NCBI RefSeq assembly: GCF_030580655.1
Contig: NZ_JAUQTB010000003.1
Coordinates: 186,001-250,000 of the forward strand
From: Paenibacillus lacisoli
GTDB lineage: Bacteria > Bacillota > Bacilli > Paenibacillales > Paenibacillaceae
Direction of reading: 5' to 3'
DNA length: 64,000 nucleotides
Shown here: one piece after another, positions 43,579 to 52,301 of the stretch
Position numbering within the stretch: the first letter of the stretch is position 1
Layout: every line of letters starts with the position of its first letter
Made by a program: the position numbers and the translations under genes
The notes under the pieces: generated by a model
What the model was told of the DNA's origin: nothing
The model's input: the letters and a program-made list of their open reading frames with translations, nothing else
The model's database searches: none

Positions 43579-45251
43579 TGAAGGAGTCTCCAATCCTGCG
43601 TCTGCTTGATCGCTTTGAACGGCAGTTCACCAGAAGGGGGATCGATTACAGGGCCATGCGAGCCATTCTGCGGATCAAGCTGCTGATGGATTCCCGCCGG
43701 ATGCCGACTCTCATGGCCAATGCAAGCGGCAGTGCCCGAAAGCGCCGTGAAGAGAGCAACCTGCAGTTCGGATCCCTACTGCTTTATGCCTTGACCGGAT
43801 TTATGCTTGTACCGATTATTCTGCTGGGCAACCATGTGCTGTTCCAGTTCAGTCTGGTCTGGGGAGTTATCATGTTCATCGTTATGACGGCGATGATTGC
43901 AGATTTCTCAAGTGTATTGCTGGATGTCCGTGACCGAGCCATTCTTGATATCAAGCCGGTGGATCGTCGGACGATCGGGGCAGCCAAGTCGATTCATGTG
44001 CTCTGGTATCTGCTTACCATTACATTATCGGTAGGTCTGCCGCCATTAATTGCGGGAACAGCCAAATACGGAGCAGCGTTCCCGTTCCTGTTCATTCCCG
44101 GCCTGCTGCTGTCTGATATGCTGGGGATTGCCGTGACAGCCCTTGTCTATCTTTTGGTGCTGCGCTTGTTTGACGGGGATAAATTAAAGGACCTGATTAA
44201 CTATATCCAGATTGCTATGACGATTGCCGTCGTCCTCGGCTATCAGTTGATTGCCCGCTCCTTTGATCTGGTTCAACTGCAGTTTACGCTGAAGGCGCAG
44301 TGGTGGGAAATTCTTGTTCCGCCCTTTTGGTATGCGGCTCCGCTGGGATGGATGTATGCAGATTCGGGAGGACTCTACATACGGATCCTGGCGCTGTTGG
44401 GTGTCTTTGTTCCGTTGCTGGCCGTCGCGCTTTATATCCGGCTGCTGCCCGCATTCGAGCATTATTTGCAGAAGCTGTCGCAGGAAGGCGCCGGTGCAGG
44501 CCGCTCGGGAGGGAGAATACTTGGAGTAATTGCGCACTTGTGCTGCGGTATGCAACAGGAGAAGGCCTTCTTTCTGTTCGCCTACCGCAATATGTCCCGT
44601 GAACGAGGCTTCAAGCTCAAGGTATATCCAATCATGGCCTATAGTATGGTTCTGCCGTTCATCTTTATGTTCCAGGCATTAAGAGGAGGGACATGGAGTG
44701 ATATCTCCAGTCTGTGGGTGTTTTTAACCTATTTCATGCTGTCAGCTGTGCCAAACGTCGTCGCAATGCTGCGATACACGGACAAACCCAAAGCAGCTTG
44801 GCTGTACGAGGCCGTGCCGCTGCAGAGCCGGGGATTGATCTACAAGGGGATATTCAAGGCAATGCTGATCCGGATCATGCTGCCTGCTTTTGTGAGTATG
44901 GCTGTGCTGATGATCGTGCTGCTAGGATTGAACGTTCTGCCTGATCTGATCGCCATTTGGCTGTCTGGCTGCATATATACGTTAATCAGCAGCCGTATGA
45001 TGGGAAGGGCCCTGCCTTTCGCTGAGAAGTATGCCAATATCAATCCTGCCGGCGGTTGGAAGACGCTCCTGCTTCTCATTCTATTGTTGGGGCTGGCGGG
45101 TGCTCACCTGATCTGTGTACTGTTGGTACCTTACGGCAGCTGGATCAGCTTGGCTCTGCTTCTGGCTGTGAACCTTCTGTACTGGAAATATGCGTTTGGC
45201 GGAGGATTGTCTTGGGAAGACAGGGAAAATGAGATGTCTATTTCCGGCTGA
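43578..45251 (+). CDS. ABC transporter permease
   Basis: A 557-aa membrane protein with about 11-12 hydrophobic segments and long cytoplasmic N-terminus; the partner of the preceding ATPase. Exported substrate unknown; no biosynthetic or immunity genes are adjacent. Confidence 0.85.
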   Translation: MKESPILRLLDRFERQFTRRGIDYRAMRAILRIKLLMDSRRMPTLMANASGSARKRREESNLQFGSLLLYALTGFMLVPIILLGNHVLFQFSLVWGVIMFIVMTAMIADFSSVLLDVRDRAILDIKPVDRRTIGAAKSIHVLWYLLTITLSVGLPPLIAGTAKYGAAFPFLFIPGLLLSDMLGIAVTALVYLLVLRLFDGDKLKDLINYIQIAMTIAVVLGYQLIARSFDLVQLQFTLKAQWWEILVPPFWYAAPLGWMYADSGGLYIRILALLGVFVPLLAVALYIRLLPAFEHYLQKLSQEGAGAGRSGGRILGVIAHLCCGMQQEKAFFLFAYRNMSRERGFKLKVYPIMAYSMVLPFIFMFQALRGGTWSDISSLWVFLTYFMLSAVPNVVAMLRYTDKPKAAWLYEAVPLQSRGLIYKGIFKAMLIRIMLPAFVSMAVLMIVLLGLNVLPDLIAIWLSGCIYTLISSRMMGRALPFAEKYANINPAGGWKTLLLLILLLGLAGAHLICVLLVPYGSWISLALLLAVNLLYWKYAFGGGLSWEDRENEMSISG

Positions 45252-45284
45252 TCGTGGATATAATGGATAAAGGTAAATCATCGG

Positions 45285-45333
45285 CTTGGCACAACGGTCT
45301 GTCCGGATTTATCAGACAGGCTGTGCTGCCAAG
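45285..45333 (+). terminator. hairpin after the ABC exporter
   Basis: CTTGGCA pairs with TGCCAAG with an inner GTCTGTC-type stem. No T run, so termination is uncertain. Confidence 0.45.
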
Positions 45334-45371
45334 GGGATGGGAATTTCTGGGGTTACATTTTTTGGTTATTC

Positions 45372-45400
45372 TTGATTTGGAAGCGGTTATGTGTTACAAT
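45372..45400 (+). promoter_or_regulatory. promoter of the second cold-shock gene
   Basis: TTGATT, 17-bp spacer, TACAAT, about 130 bp upstream of the ATG; same architecture as at 10545-10573. Confidence 0.7.
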
Positions 45401-45424
45401 GAAGTCAATGAGTAAACGCCGGTT

Positions 45425-45487
45425 CACATATTGGAAAGGGTATCATTGATTTGAATGGAACTTTTTCCAATGTGTGAATTTTTTTTA
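45425..45487 (+). ncRNA. structured 5' leader hairpin of the second cold-shock gene
   Basis: CACATATTGGAAA (45425-45437) pairs with TTTCCAATGTGTG (45464-45476) as 13 consecutive pairs including one U-G, then AA and eight T. It corresponds position for position to the leader at 10605-10660, with a compensatory A-U to G-C change. Confidence 0.6.
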
Positions 45488-45531
45488 TAGAAAAAGGAGC
45501 ATATTAATACCAGTACAGGAGGGAATAACAA

Positions 45532-45735
45532 ATGCAAACTGGAACAGTTAAATGGTTCAACGCTGAGAAAGGCTTCGGTTTTATCGAAGTTGAAGGCGGA
45601 AGCGATGTATTCGTACACTTCAGCGCAATCACTGGCGAAGGCTTCAAAACTTTGGACGAAGGCCAAAAAGTTGAGTTCAACATCGTTGAAGGCAACCGCG
45701 GTCCTCAAGCTGAGAACGTAGTTAAAGTTTACTAA
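45532..45735 (+). CDS. cold-shock protein (CspA/CspB family), second copy
   Basis: A 67-aa OB-fold RNA chaperone, almost identical to the product of 10715-10915 (RNP1 [11 protein letters not shown]2 VFVHFSAI). GGAGGG precedes the ATG. It is followed by a ydjO-like gene, as often seen for cold-shock loci. Confidence 0.95.
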   Translation: MQTGTVKWFNAEKGFGFIEVEGGSDVFVHFSAITGEGFKTLDEGQKVEFNIVEGNRGPQAENVVKVY

Positions 45736-45746
45736 GCATAAGAACT

Positions 45747-45774
45747 GCTCTTAACGAGGTTAAGGGCGGTTTTT
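45747..45774 (+). terminator. terminator after the second cold-shock gene
   Basis: GCTCTTAAC pairs with GTTAAGGGC around GAG, then GGTTTTTG. Confidence 0.82.
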
Positions 45775-45866
45775 GTTTCATTATGTGAGAACGGTGACTT
45801 CTGCTAACGCAGAGCCGGCCGTTCTTTCTTGTCAAGATCGAAGATGAAGATGAGGAGGCAGTAAGC

Positions 45867-46106
45867 ATGTACCGACGTCAAGTAACAGAGGCAATTCCTG
45901 AAGAGAACACCAAGGTATGGTCTTGCAGCAGTGATGACTGCAATGGATGGATGCGCAGTGATTTTACGTTTGAGCATGATCCCGCCTGTCCGTTATGTTC
46001 ATCCAAGATGGTTTTGGAGACGCGGATGCTGCCCTTGCTGCAGAATACAACCGGTGATTTCAAGGCCGGCAAGAAAGAAACAACAGCAACAACCGAAGAG
46101 AAGTAA
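45867..46106 (+). CDS. ydjO: cold-inducible YdjO-like protein
   Basis: A 79-aa protein with two Cys pairs (WSCSSDDC, CPLCSSK) forming a likely zinc ribbon, and the N-terminal text of the YdjO family, known to be cold-inducible in Bacillus. It is 130 bp downstream of a cold-shock gene but after a terminator, so a partial operon or separate promoter is possible. GAGGAGG precedes the ATG. Confidence 0.85.
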   Translation: MYRRQVTEAIPEENTKVWSCSSDDCNGWMRSDFTFEHDPACPLCSSKMVLETRMLPLLQNTTGDFKAGKKETTATTEEK

Positions 46107-46113
46107 ACGATGC

Positions 46114-46153
46114 AGCACCGGCTTTCCGGCCAACCGGAGAACCGGTGTTTTTT
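46114..46153 (+). terminator. terminator after ydjO
   Basis: GCACCGG and TCCGG pair with CCGGA and CCGGTGT, followed by TTTTTT. Confidence 0.85.
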
Positions 46154-46247
46154 GTACAGGATTCGCCTGCAGCATGAAGAGGCACATCAAGAGATGCACC
46201 TCTGTCATGCTCCAGCTATAAGTAGGAGGTTGTAATCCTGAATTTAA

Positions 46248-47042
46248 TTAATTGGTGTTTTTATACACTCGTACATAGTCAACCAGCATTTGCGATGGAA
46301 ATGGCGTCGAGTTATCAGGAGCTCCAGGCCAGCTGCCTCCAACAGCCATGTTCAGCAGCAGGAAGAAAGGCTTCTGGAATTCCTCTGTATTGCCTGTTCC
46401 ATTCTCGATATAAAATTCGTTAAACAATTGACCATCGACAAACCAGCGGATATACTTGGCGTCCCACTCGATGCTGTAGACATGATATTGAGAGAAATCC
46501 AGGCTCCCGGATGTGCGACCATAGTCAGCGTGCCCGCCTGCATCCCAATGGACCGTACCATTCACGTAGGAGTTGTTGTTGACCCGTTCCATAATATCAA
46601 TTTCTCCGCTCTTCGGCCAGCCTACACTATTGATGTTGCTGCCCAGCATCCAGAAGGCCGGCCATAACCCTTGACCGGAGGGCAGCTTAATGCGCGCTTC
46701 CACTTTGCCGTAGGTAAAGTTCTGCAGTCCCTGTGTCTTGATCCGGGCAGAAGTATAATTCATGCCGCCATAAGGCTCCTTGCGAGCGGTGATAACCAGG
46801 TTTCCTCCGGTTACCTGCAGATTCTGGGTACGGTCGGTATAGTATTGGAGTTCATGATTGCCCCATCCGCTGCTGCCCGTTCCGATCTCCGCAGTCCAGT
46901 TGGACCGGTTCAACGAGGTTCCGTTAAATTCGTCACTCCATACCAGGTTCCAATTTGGAGCTGCACTCGCAGGCTGGCCGGGGAACATAACCGTCAGAAG
47001 GCCAAGCAGCGCAGCTGCACATAATCCTCTTCTAAATTTCAT
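46248..47042 (-). CDS. secreted GH16 beta-glucanase
   Basis: A 264-aa endo-beta-glucanase. Signal peptide about 1-28. Catalytic motif GEIDIMERV gives E147 (nucleophile), D149 and E152 (acid/base). WPAFWMLG upstream and the VYSIEWDAKYIRWFVDG strands are GH16 signatures; specificity is probably laminarin/beta-1,3-glucan or mixed-linkage glucan. AGGAGG precedes the ATG at 47042. A cre-like site lies upstream, so catabolite repression is likely. Confidence 0.92.
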   Translation of the reverse strand: MKFRRGLCAAALLGLLTVMFPGQPASAAPNWNLVWSDEFNGTSLNRSNWTAEIGTGSSGWGNHELQYYTDRTQNLQVTGGNLVITARKEPYGGMNYTSARIKTQGLQNFTYGKVEARIKLPSGQGLWPAFWMLGSNINSVGWPKSGEIDIMERVNNNSYVNGTVHWDAGGHADYGRTSGSLDFSQYHVYSIEWDAKYIRWFVDGQLFNEFYIENGTGNTEEFQKPFFLLLNMAVGGSWPGAPDNSTPFPSQMLVDYVRVYKNTN

Positions 47043-47201
47043 GTATTCTTCCTCCTTAGCAATAGGGTGCAGCATTCCATCGTCTATTTCACAGAACTTC
47101 CTTCATTTGATCAGCACAGCTTGTAAAAAGGGCTTCACCTCCCTAATCATGAGCGGTTGAAAGCGAATGGAAGCAGAGACATCGATCATAGGTCAGATAA
47201 T

Positions 47202-47215
47202 ATAGAGCGCTTACA
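47202..47215 (-). promoter_or_regulatory. cre-like site upstream of the GH16 gene
   Basis: Minus strand TGTAAGCGCTCTAT matches the CcpA cre consensus TGWAANCGNTNWCA at 12 of 14 positions, 160 bp upstream of the start. Confidence 0.45.
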
Positions 47216-47349
47216 AACGTAGTATAAGGAGAAAAAATGGGGTGAAAAATATAAAAATATAAATAATTGGATCATAAATTTAGCTTGAGGTTCTTCATTG
47301 CCAGGATCTTCTCGTCCTCCCGCTAGGATCGGTATTTGAAAGGAGGCAG

Positions 47350-47379
47350 TTGCCAGCCTATCAGCTGCTGTGATATTAT
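47350..47379 (+). promoter_or_regulatory. promoter of the ABC-F leader transcript
   Basis: TTGCCA (47350-47355), 18-bp spacer, TATTAT (47374-47379). The predicted start near 47386 is just upstream of the leader ORF ribosome site. Confidence 0.55.
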
Positions 47380-47410
47380 GGAACAAATTTGTAAAAGGAG
47401 GTGAAGGTAA

Positions 47411-47554
47411 GTGAATTCTCAGAAGGTGAACGACCGTATTAGCCAGCTTCCAATCGCTATGGCTGGCATTGTTCATGCTTTTGCCGACAACGGGAGAAGT
47501 CTGTCCATTTTTGATTATACGGTTACACCACATGCGAGAAGACGCCTACCTTAA
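47411..47554 (+). CDS. leader peptide of the ABC-F gene
   Basis: A 47-codon ORF: GTG at 47411 behind the near-perfect ribosome site AAAGGAGGTGA, ending TAA at 47552-47554. The peptide starts MNSQKVNDRIS and ends TPHARRRLP. An Arg-Arg-Arg run four to six codons before the stop fits the +X+ class of drug-dependent arrest motifs. It lies between a promoter and a leader terminator. Role is inference. Confidence 0.6.
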   Translation: MNSQKVNDRISQLPIAMAGIVHAFADNGRSLSIFDYTVTPHARRRLP

Positions 47555-47581
47555 TCTCAACGGATCTATGTATGTTCCGGA

Positions 47582-47613
47582 GGGTCGCAGGCTTGTTGCC
47601 GCGGCTCTTTTTT
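47582..47613 (+). terminator. leader (attenuator) terminator of the ABC-F gene
   Basis: GGGTCGC-A-GGC pairs with GCC-GCGGCTC (10 pairs, two G-U, one bulged A), loop TTGTT, then six T (47608-47613). It stands between the leader ORF stop and the ABC-F start. Confidence 0.75.
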
Positions 47614-47660
47614 GCGTTCATAAGGCCGGGTCTTCTCGACAAAGAGGAGCGAGCGACAAG

Positions 47661-49622
47661 ATGATTATTGTTAACGGTCAACATATTAGAAAATACCACG
47701 CAGCCAACCTGATTTTGGATCAGGTGAGCTTTGAAGTCCATGAAGGGGAGCGCATCGGATTGATCGGCCGCAACGGAAGCGGCAAGTCAACGCTGCTGCA
47801 GCTGATTGCCCGGCATACCCAGCCAGACGAAGGGATGCTGACCGTCAAGAAGGATATCCAGGTCGGATACTTGCCGCAGATTCCGGCTGAATTTGATGAA
47901 GGTACAGTGCATGAGGCGCTCGCCTGCGGATTCCGCCATTTGGCGGTATGCCGGGAAGAAATGACAGGGCTTGAGCAGCAGATGGCGGATCCGGCAGCTG
48001 CCGGTGATGCAGACGCGCTGAATTCCATACTGGATGCATATGCCCGTCTGCAGGAACAATTCGAGCGGGAGGGCGGCTATGAGATGGATGCCCGGATTGA
48101 CCAGATTGCCGACGGCCTGCAAATTCCGAAGGCTTCTTATGCTCAGCCGTTCCGGCATCTGTCCGGCGGAGAGAAGACGCGGATTGCGCTGGCTTCACAG
48201 CTCATTCAGCAGCCTGAGCTGCTGCTGCTGGACGAACCGACGAACCATCTCGATCTGAAGGGAATGGAGTGGCTGGAGCACTTTCTTCAGTCCTATACCG
48301 GAGCTTGTCTCATCGTCTCGCATGACCGCTACTTCCTGGATCGGGTAGTGTCGCGCATCATGGAGCTGGAAGATGGGGAGGCTCATCACTACCCAACGAA
48401 TTACAGCGGGTACCTCCGAGAGAAAGAAGAACGTCTGCTGCAGCAGTTTGCGGATTACCAGGAGCAGCAGAAGGTCATCCGCAAGATGAAGGAAACCATC
48501 CGTCAGCTGGAAGAATGGGGACGTATCGGCTCCAACGAGAAGTTCTTCAAGCGCGCAGCCTCCATGCGCAAGGCGCTGGAGCGGATGGAGCAGGTGAAGA
48601 AGCCGGTGCTGGAGCGGCGCAGTGCAGACTTCAATATGAGCCCGCTGGACCGGTCCGGACGCCGAGTGCTGTCCTTCGAGCAGCTGTATAAGACCTTCGG
48701 AGAGCGTATGATTTTAAGCGGGGCGGAAGGTCATCTGCAATACGGCGAGAAGGTGGTTCTGCTTGGGGATAACGGTTCAGGCAAAACGACGCTCTTCAAG
48801 CTTATCCTTGGCGAAGAGCAGGCAGATGGCGGCGAGCTGCAGCTGGGCACGAGACTGGACATCGGGTATCTGGCCCAGCAGGCCCCCGCTGCTGACGGCA
48901 CGATGACCGTCCTTGAGTATTACCGCACGGAAGCAGGCATGGAGGAAGGCGAAGCCCGCGGGGTGCTGGCCCGTTACCTGTTCTATGGTGCCGATGTATT
49001 CAAGCGGGTTGGCCAGCTGTCCGGAGGCGAGTGGTCCCGGCTTCGTCTGGCTCTGCTGGTAAGGCGGAAGCCGAACCTGCTGCTGTTGGATGAGCCGACG
49101 AACCATCTCGACATCGCCTCGCGCGAAGCGCTGGAAGAGGCGCTGGAGGAGTTCCCGGGCACGATCCTCGCCATCTCGCACGACCGGTATTTCATGAACC
49201 GGCTGGCCCAGCGGGTGTGGGAACTGGAGGGCGGCAGGGTGCATTCCTATCTCGGCAATTTCGACGAGTATAGGGAGCAGCGGCGGCGTCGTGCTGCCGT
49301 CGCTGCTGCGGCCGGACCGTCCACCGGCGGTCCGGACAGCCGGCGGGCCGCAGAGCCGAGCTCGGCCGCCGGCAGGGGCAGCGGTGCCGCCCGCCAGGCG
49401 GCACCCGTGAGCGCCCCGCGCCCGTCAGCCGGGCGCTTGCGCGAGCAGCTCGAGCGGCGGATGGCCGCGCTCGAGGCGGAGCTGGCTGCAGCCGATTATG
49501 AGCTGCAGCGGCTCAGCAGCGCCGGCGAAGCGGCGGCGCTCCTGCAGGCGCAGTGGGAGGCCCGCGAGGCGCTGCAGCAGGAGCTGGACCGGCTGCTGGA
49601 GGAGTGGATGGAGCTGGAATAG
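47661..49622 (+). CDS. ABC-F family ATPase, probable ribosome-protection type
   Basis: A 653-aa soluble protein with two ABC domains and no membrane segments. Domain 1: GRNGSGKST, LSGGEKTR, LLLLDEPTNHLD; interdomain linker (about 245-310) with paired charged helices; domain 2: GDNGSGKTT, LSGGEWSR, LLLLDEPTNHLD; then an Ala/Gly/Arg-rich linker and a C-terminal coiled coil (about 590-653). ABC-F proteins bind the ribosomal E site; some confer resistance to macrolide, lincosamide, streptogramin or pleuromutilin drugs, others are housekeeping. The leader ORF plus attenuator favours an antibiotic-inducible member. The ATG at 47661 follows GAGGAG; the open frame upstream covers the leader in another frame. 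Confidence 0.88.
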   Translation: MIIVNGQHIRKYHAANLILDQVSFEVHEGERIGLIGRNGSGKSTLLQLIARHTQPDEGMLTVKKDIQVGYLPQIPAEFDEGTVHEALACGFRHLAVCREEMTGLEQQMADPAAAGDADALNSILDAYARLQEQFEREGGYEMDARIDQIADGLQIPKASYAQPFRHLSGGEKTRIALASQLIQQPELLLLDEPTNHLDLKGMEWLEHFLQSYTGACLIVSHDRYFLDRVVSRIMELEDGEAHHYPTNYSGYLREKEERLLQQFADYQEQQKVIRKMKETIRQLEEWGRIGSNEKFFKRAASMRKALERMEQVKKPVLERRSADFNMSPLDRSGRRVLSFEQLYKTFGERMILSGAEGHLQYGEKVVLLGDNGSGKTTLFKLILGEEQADGGELQLGTRLDIGYLAQQAPAADGTMTVLEYYRTEAGMEEGEARGVLARYLFYGADVFKRVGQLSGGEWSRLRLALLVRRKPNLLLLDEPTNHLDIASREALEEALEEFPGTILAISHDRYFMNRLAQRVWELEGGRVHSYLGNFDEYREQRRRRAAVAAAAGPSTGGPDSRRAAEPSSAAGRGSGAARQAAPVSAPRPSAGRLREQLERRMAALEAELAAADYELQRLSSAGEAAALLQAQWEAREALQQELDRLLEEWMELE

Positions 49623-49766
49623 ATCATTCCGGCGCACGCGCTCTGCAGTTTCCAGGGACTGCCTTGCCACAGCCTCCCGTTAGTGCTTCAATAAAGAGAC
49701 GACATCATAAGACTCCCGGCCATCTGGACCGGCTGAGAGGAGCAGACTGAATGGGGGAAGCAAGGC

Positions 49767-50720
49767 ATGACAGCACGCAAAGTAATAATTGATACGGATA
49801 CCGCCGGCGATGATACGATCGCGATTCTGACGGCACTGCATTATTTCCAGGTAGAGGGCATCATGATCACGGGGGGCAACGTCCAGTTTGATCAGGAAGT
49901 GGAGAATGCACTCTACACGATTCAGGTCGCCGGTCATGGCGGCAAGGTACCTGTGTATAAAGGCTGCGAGCGGCCGTTCCTGGCCCTGGGCAGCCAGCAG
50001 CACCGCACGGTGGAAGATGTACACGGATCGGACGGCATGGGCGGAGCGAATTTCCCGCAAGCCATTCAGCGTCCGGAGGAAGGACACGCGGTGGATTTTC
50101 TTATCCGCAGGATTCACGAGGAGCCCGGCCAGATTTCGCTGCTTGCCATTGCACCGTTAACCAACATTGCTATGGCGATCCAGAAGGACCCTTCAATTAT
50201 CCCGCTCATTCCACATATCTACATTATGGGCGGTACGAACAATGCGCTGGGCAATATTACACCTGCGGCAGAGTATAACTTCTGGGTGGATCCAGAAGCG
50301 GCCCGTATCGTTCTGCACTCCGGTATCCCGCTGACGATGGTCGGCTGGGAGATGTGTACACGCTATTCGGTGATGGATGACAACGATCATGCGGATATCG
50401 AGCAGCTGGGAACAGCCGGGGCACGCTTTTTCCGGGATATTAACAAGGTCGTCATGCAGTTCAACAAGGAAGTACATCGACTGCCCGGCACGACGCATCC
50501 GGATACCCTGCTGATGGCCGTAGCGGCGAACGAAGAACTGATGACCCAATCCGGCATGTATCACGTGGACGTGGAGACAGCAGGTGAACTGACACGTGGC
50601 TACAGTCTGGTTGATATCAATAATCGGTTGGAGCGTACGCGTAATGTGCGGGTATGTGAGGCTGTGGACCGTGATCAGTTTAAGTCCATGCTGCTCGAGG
50701 TATTGAAGGCCATCAACTAA
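49767..50720 (+). CDS. nucleoside hydrolase, second and more divergent copy
   Basis: A 317-aa IUNH-family ribohydrolase. The metal site reads DTDTAGDD (residues 9-16) where most members have DTDPGxDD. IYIMGGTNNALGNITPAAEYNFWVDPEAA supplies the ribose loop and THPDTLLMAV the late Asp. Substrate range may differ from the enzyme at 27950. Start supported by GGGGGAAG. Confidence 0.88.
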   Translation: MTARKVIIDTDTAGDDTIAILTALHYFQVEGIMITGGNVQFDQEVENALYTIQVAGHGGKVPVYKGCERPFLALGSQQHRTVEDVHGSDGMGGANFPQAIQRPEEGHAVDFLIRRIHEEPGQISLLAIAPLTNIAMAIQKDPSIIPLIPHIYIMGGTNNALGNITPAAEYNFWVDPEAARIVLHSGIPLTMVGWEMCTRYSVMDDNDHADIEQLGTAGARFFRDINKVVMQFNKEVHRLPGTTHPDTLLMAVAANEELMTQSGMYHVDVETAGELTRGYSLVDINNRLERTRNVRVCEAVDRDQFKSMLLEVLKAIN

Positions 50721-50735
50721 AAATAGAACACATAC

Positions 50736-50770
50736 AGACAAGTCTGCTTTCGGCAGGCTTGTCTTTTTTT
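50736..50770 (+). terminator. terminator after the second nucleoside hydrolase
   Basis: AGACAAGTCTGC pairs with GCAGGCTTGTCT, then seven T. Confidence 0.92.
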
Positions 50771-50877
50771 CGTTACCGGACCGTAACCTGTCTGCTGGGA
50801 TTTCTATGTATAATAAAACAGAGAATGGAATTTAAAGTGCAGTTGAACATGGGAATGAATGTAAGGGAGGACGAAAC

Positions 50878-51981
50878 ATGAGACGAAACAGGCTGACTGC
50901 TGCTGTAATGGCGGCCGTGCTGGCAGCTGGAATGATTGCGGGCGCGCCGAAGGCAGCCGATGCGGCGTCAAACATCAAGCTGATTGTAGATGGTGAGCAG
51001 GCGAAGACACAAGCGGCACCTTTTATTAAAAATAACCGGGTATATGTCCCGATCAGAGTGGTGGAGGAATATTACCCCATCTCGTTAAAATGGAACAATC
51101 AGACCAAGAAGCTGAACCTGACGAGCAAGGATGGATCTGTGTATACCCTGGCTGCAGGCAGCTCCGTTATTCGTAATGGACAGGCCCCGTACAGCACACT
51201 GACGGCTCCTGCCGTCCTGCACCAGGGACGATTGTATGTGACACTGGATGCTTTCAACAGCCTGACAGGAGCTGGCGCATTACTGGATAAGACACGTAAC
51301 GTGATAACGATTGATTCAGGAGATGTGACCACCACGGTAAGAGTACCGAAAGAGCCGATTGCCACTGCTGCGGGACAAGCCAATGTGAAGCTGTATGCGG
51401 CATTGAAGAATACAAGTCGTTACGAGGGCATGATCCTTGAAGTGAATGGCAGGCGGCATACGTTTGACTGGAAAGCGCCAGTGTTCGGATCGTATCCCGT
51501 CCAACTGTATTACAGTGACGTGAACGGGGATGGGAAGCGTGAAGCAGTCGTTATCTGGACACTGGGTTATGGAACCGGAATGTACCAGGATGAGGTGCGC
51601 GTAGTGAACCCGGAGGATTGGACGGTAGTGAAGGTAGCTCCGGCGGAGAGCGAAGCCAACCGGCTGGTGAAATCAAGCGCGGTGCAGGAGGGGAAAGATA
51701 TCAGCATTACGGTGAACTGGCAGGGGAAAACGCCGGGACAGGTGAAGCTGATCTACCCGGATCGTGAACGGAATACGGTGATGGATCACTTGGGCTTTGG
51801 AGGCGTTGTGCGTTACGCCGTCAAGAACGGCAAACTGGCAGCCACTGCTGCGGGGAGTATTGGGAATACTGAATATGTCGGAGATCTGACGCTTCGCTAC
51901 GGCAGGGGCGGGCAGGGACTGCAGGCGACATCTACAGCCTTCGAGGCCTATCCGGAGTATACAGACATCCCTGATAAATAG
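50878..51981 (+). CDS. secreted stalk-domain protein with a calcium-loop-like motif
   Basis: A 367-aa exported protein. Signal peptide about 1-30; copper-amine-oxidase-N stalk domain (about 33-150, KNNRVYVPIRVVEEYY, LHQGRLYVTLDAF); a C-terminal region (about 165-345) with DVNGDGKREAVVIWT (about residue 214), an EF-hand/VCBS-like calcium loop. Function unknown; such proteins are typical of Paenibacillus surfaces. GGGAGG precedes the ATG. Confidence 0.8.
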   Translation: MRRNRLTAAVMAAVLAAGMIAGAPKAADAASNIKLIVDGEQAKTQAAPFIKNNRVYVPIRVVEEYYPISLKWNNQTKKLNLTSKDGSVYTLAAGSSVIRNGQAPYSTLTAPAVLHQGRLYVTLDAFNSLTGAGALLDKTRNVITIDSGDVTTTVRVPKEPIATAAGQANVKLYAALKNTSRYEGMILEVNGRRHTFDWKAPVFGSYPVQLYYSDVNGDGKREAVVIWTLGYGTGMYQDEVRVVNPEDWTVVKVAPAESEANRLVKSSAVQEGKDISITVNWQGKTPGQVKLIYPDRERNTVMDHLGFGGVVRYAVKNGKLAATAAGSIGNTEYVGDLTLRYGRGGQGLQATSTAFEAYPEYTDIPDK

Positions 51982-52001
51982 AATACAGGCAGTCTCTAAA
52001 T

Positions 52002-52036
52002 AAAAAACGTCTCCACCTTTGGTGCAGGCGTTTTTT
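52002..52036 (+). terminator. terminator after the stalk-domain protein
   Basis: AAAAAACG...CACC pairs with GGTG...CGTTTTTT. Confidence 0.82.
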
Positions 52037-52261
52037 GCCTTGGAGCAGCGTCCGAAGTGCTTGTCGTTTGCGGTCGAGAGATGCCATATGCTGTCGGAGG
52101 ATGGCTTCAACGGCGTTTCTTCTTCGATCCGTCTGGGTAAATTTCTAATAATAAATAATAATAGCTGCAGCATAAGATTGGAGCGACTTCATCCGTGGAG
52201 CTGGAAACATGCTGTAGGTTGGTTGAGAACCTGCAGGGGAGACCGTTTTGCAAGGTGTTTA

Positions 52262-52286
52262 TGTAAGCCGTTACAGAAAACGTTTT
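52262..52286 (+). promoter_or_regulatory. cre/LacI-family-like operators before the sugar importer
   Basis: TGTAAGCCGTTACA (52262-52275) is a perfect dyad arm pair (TGTAA/TTACA) matching cre at 13 of 14 positions, followed by the palindrome AAAACGTTTT (52277-52286). Both lie just before the binding-protein ribosome site. Confidence 0.5.
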
Positions 52287-52301
52287 AGGGGGTTGTGAGG
52301 G

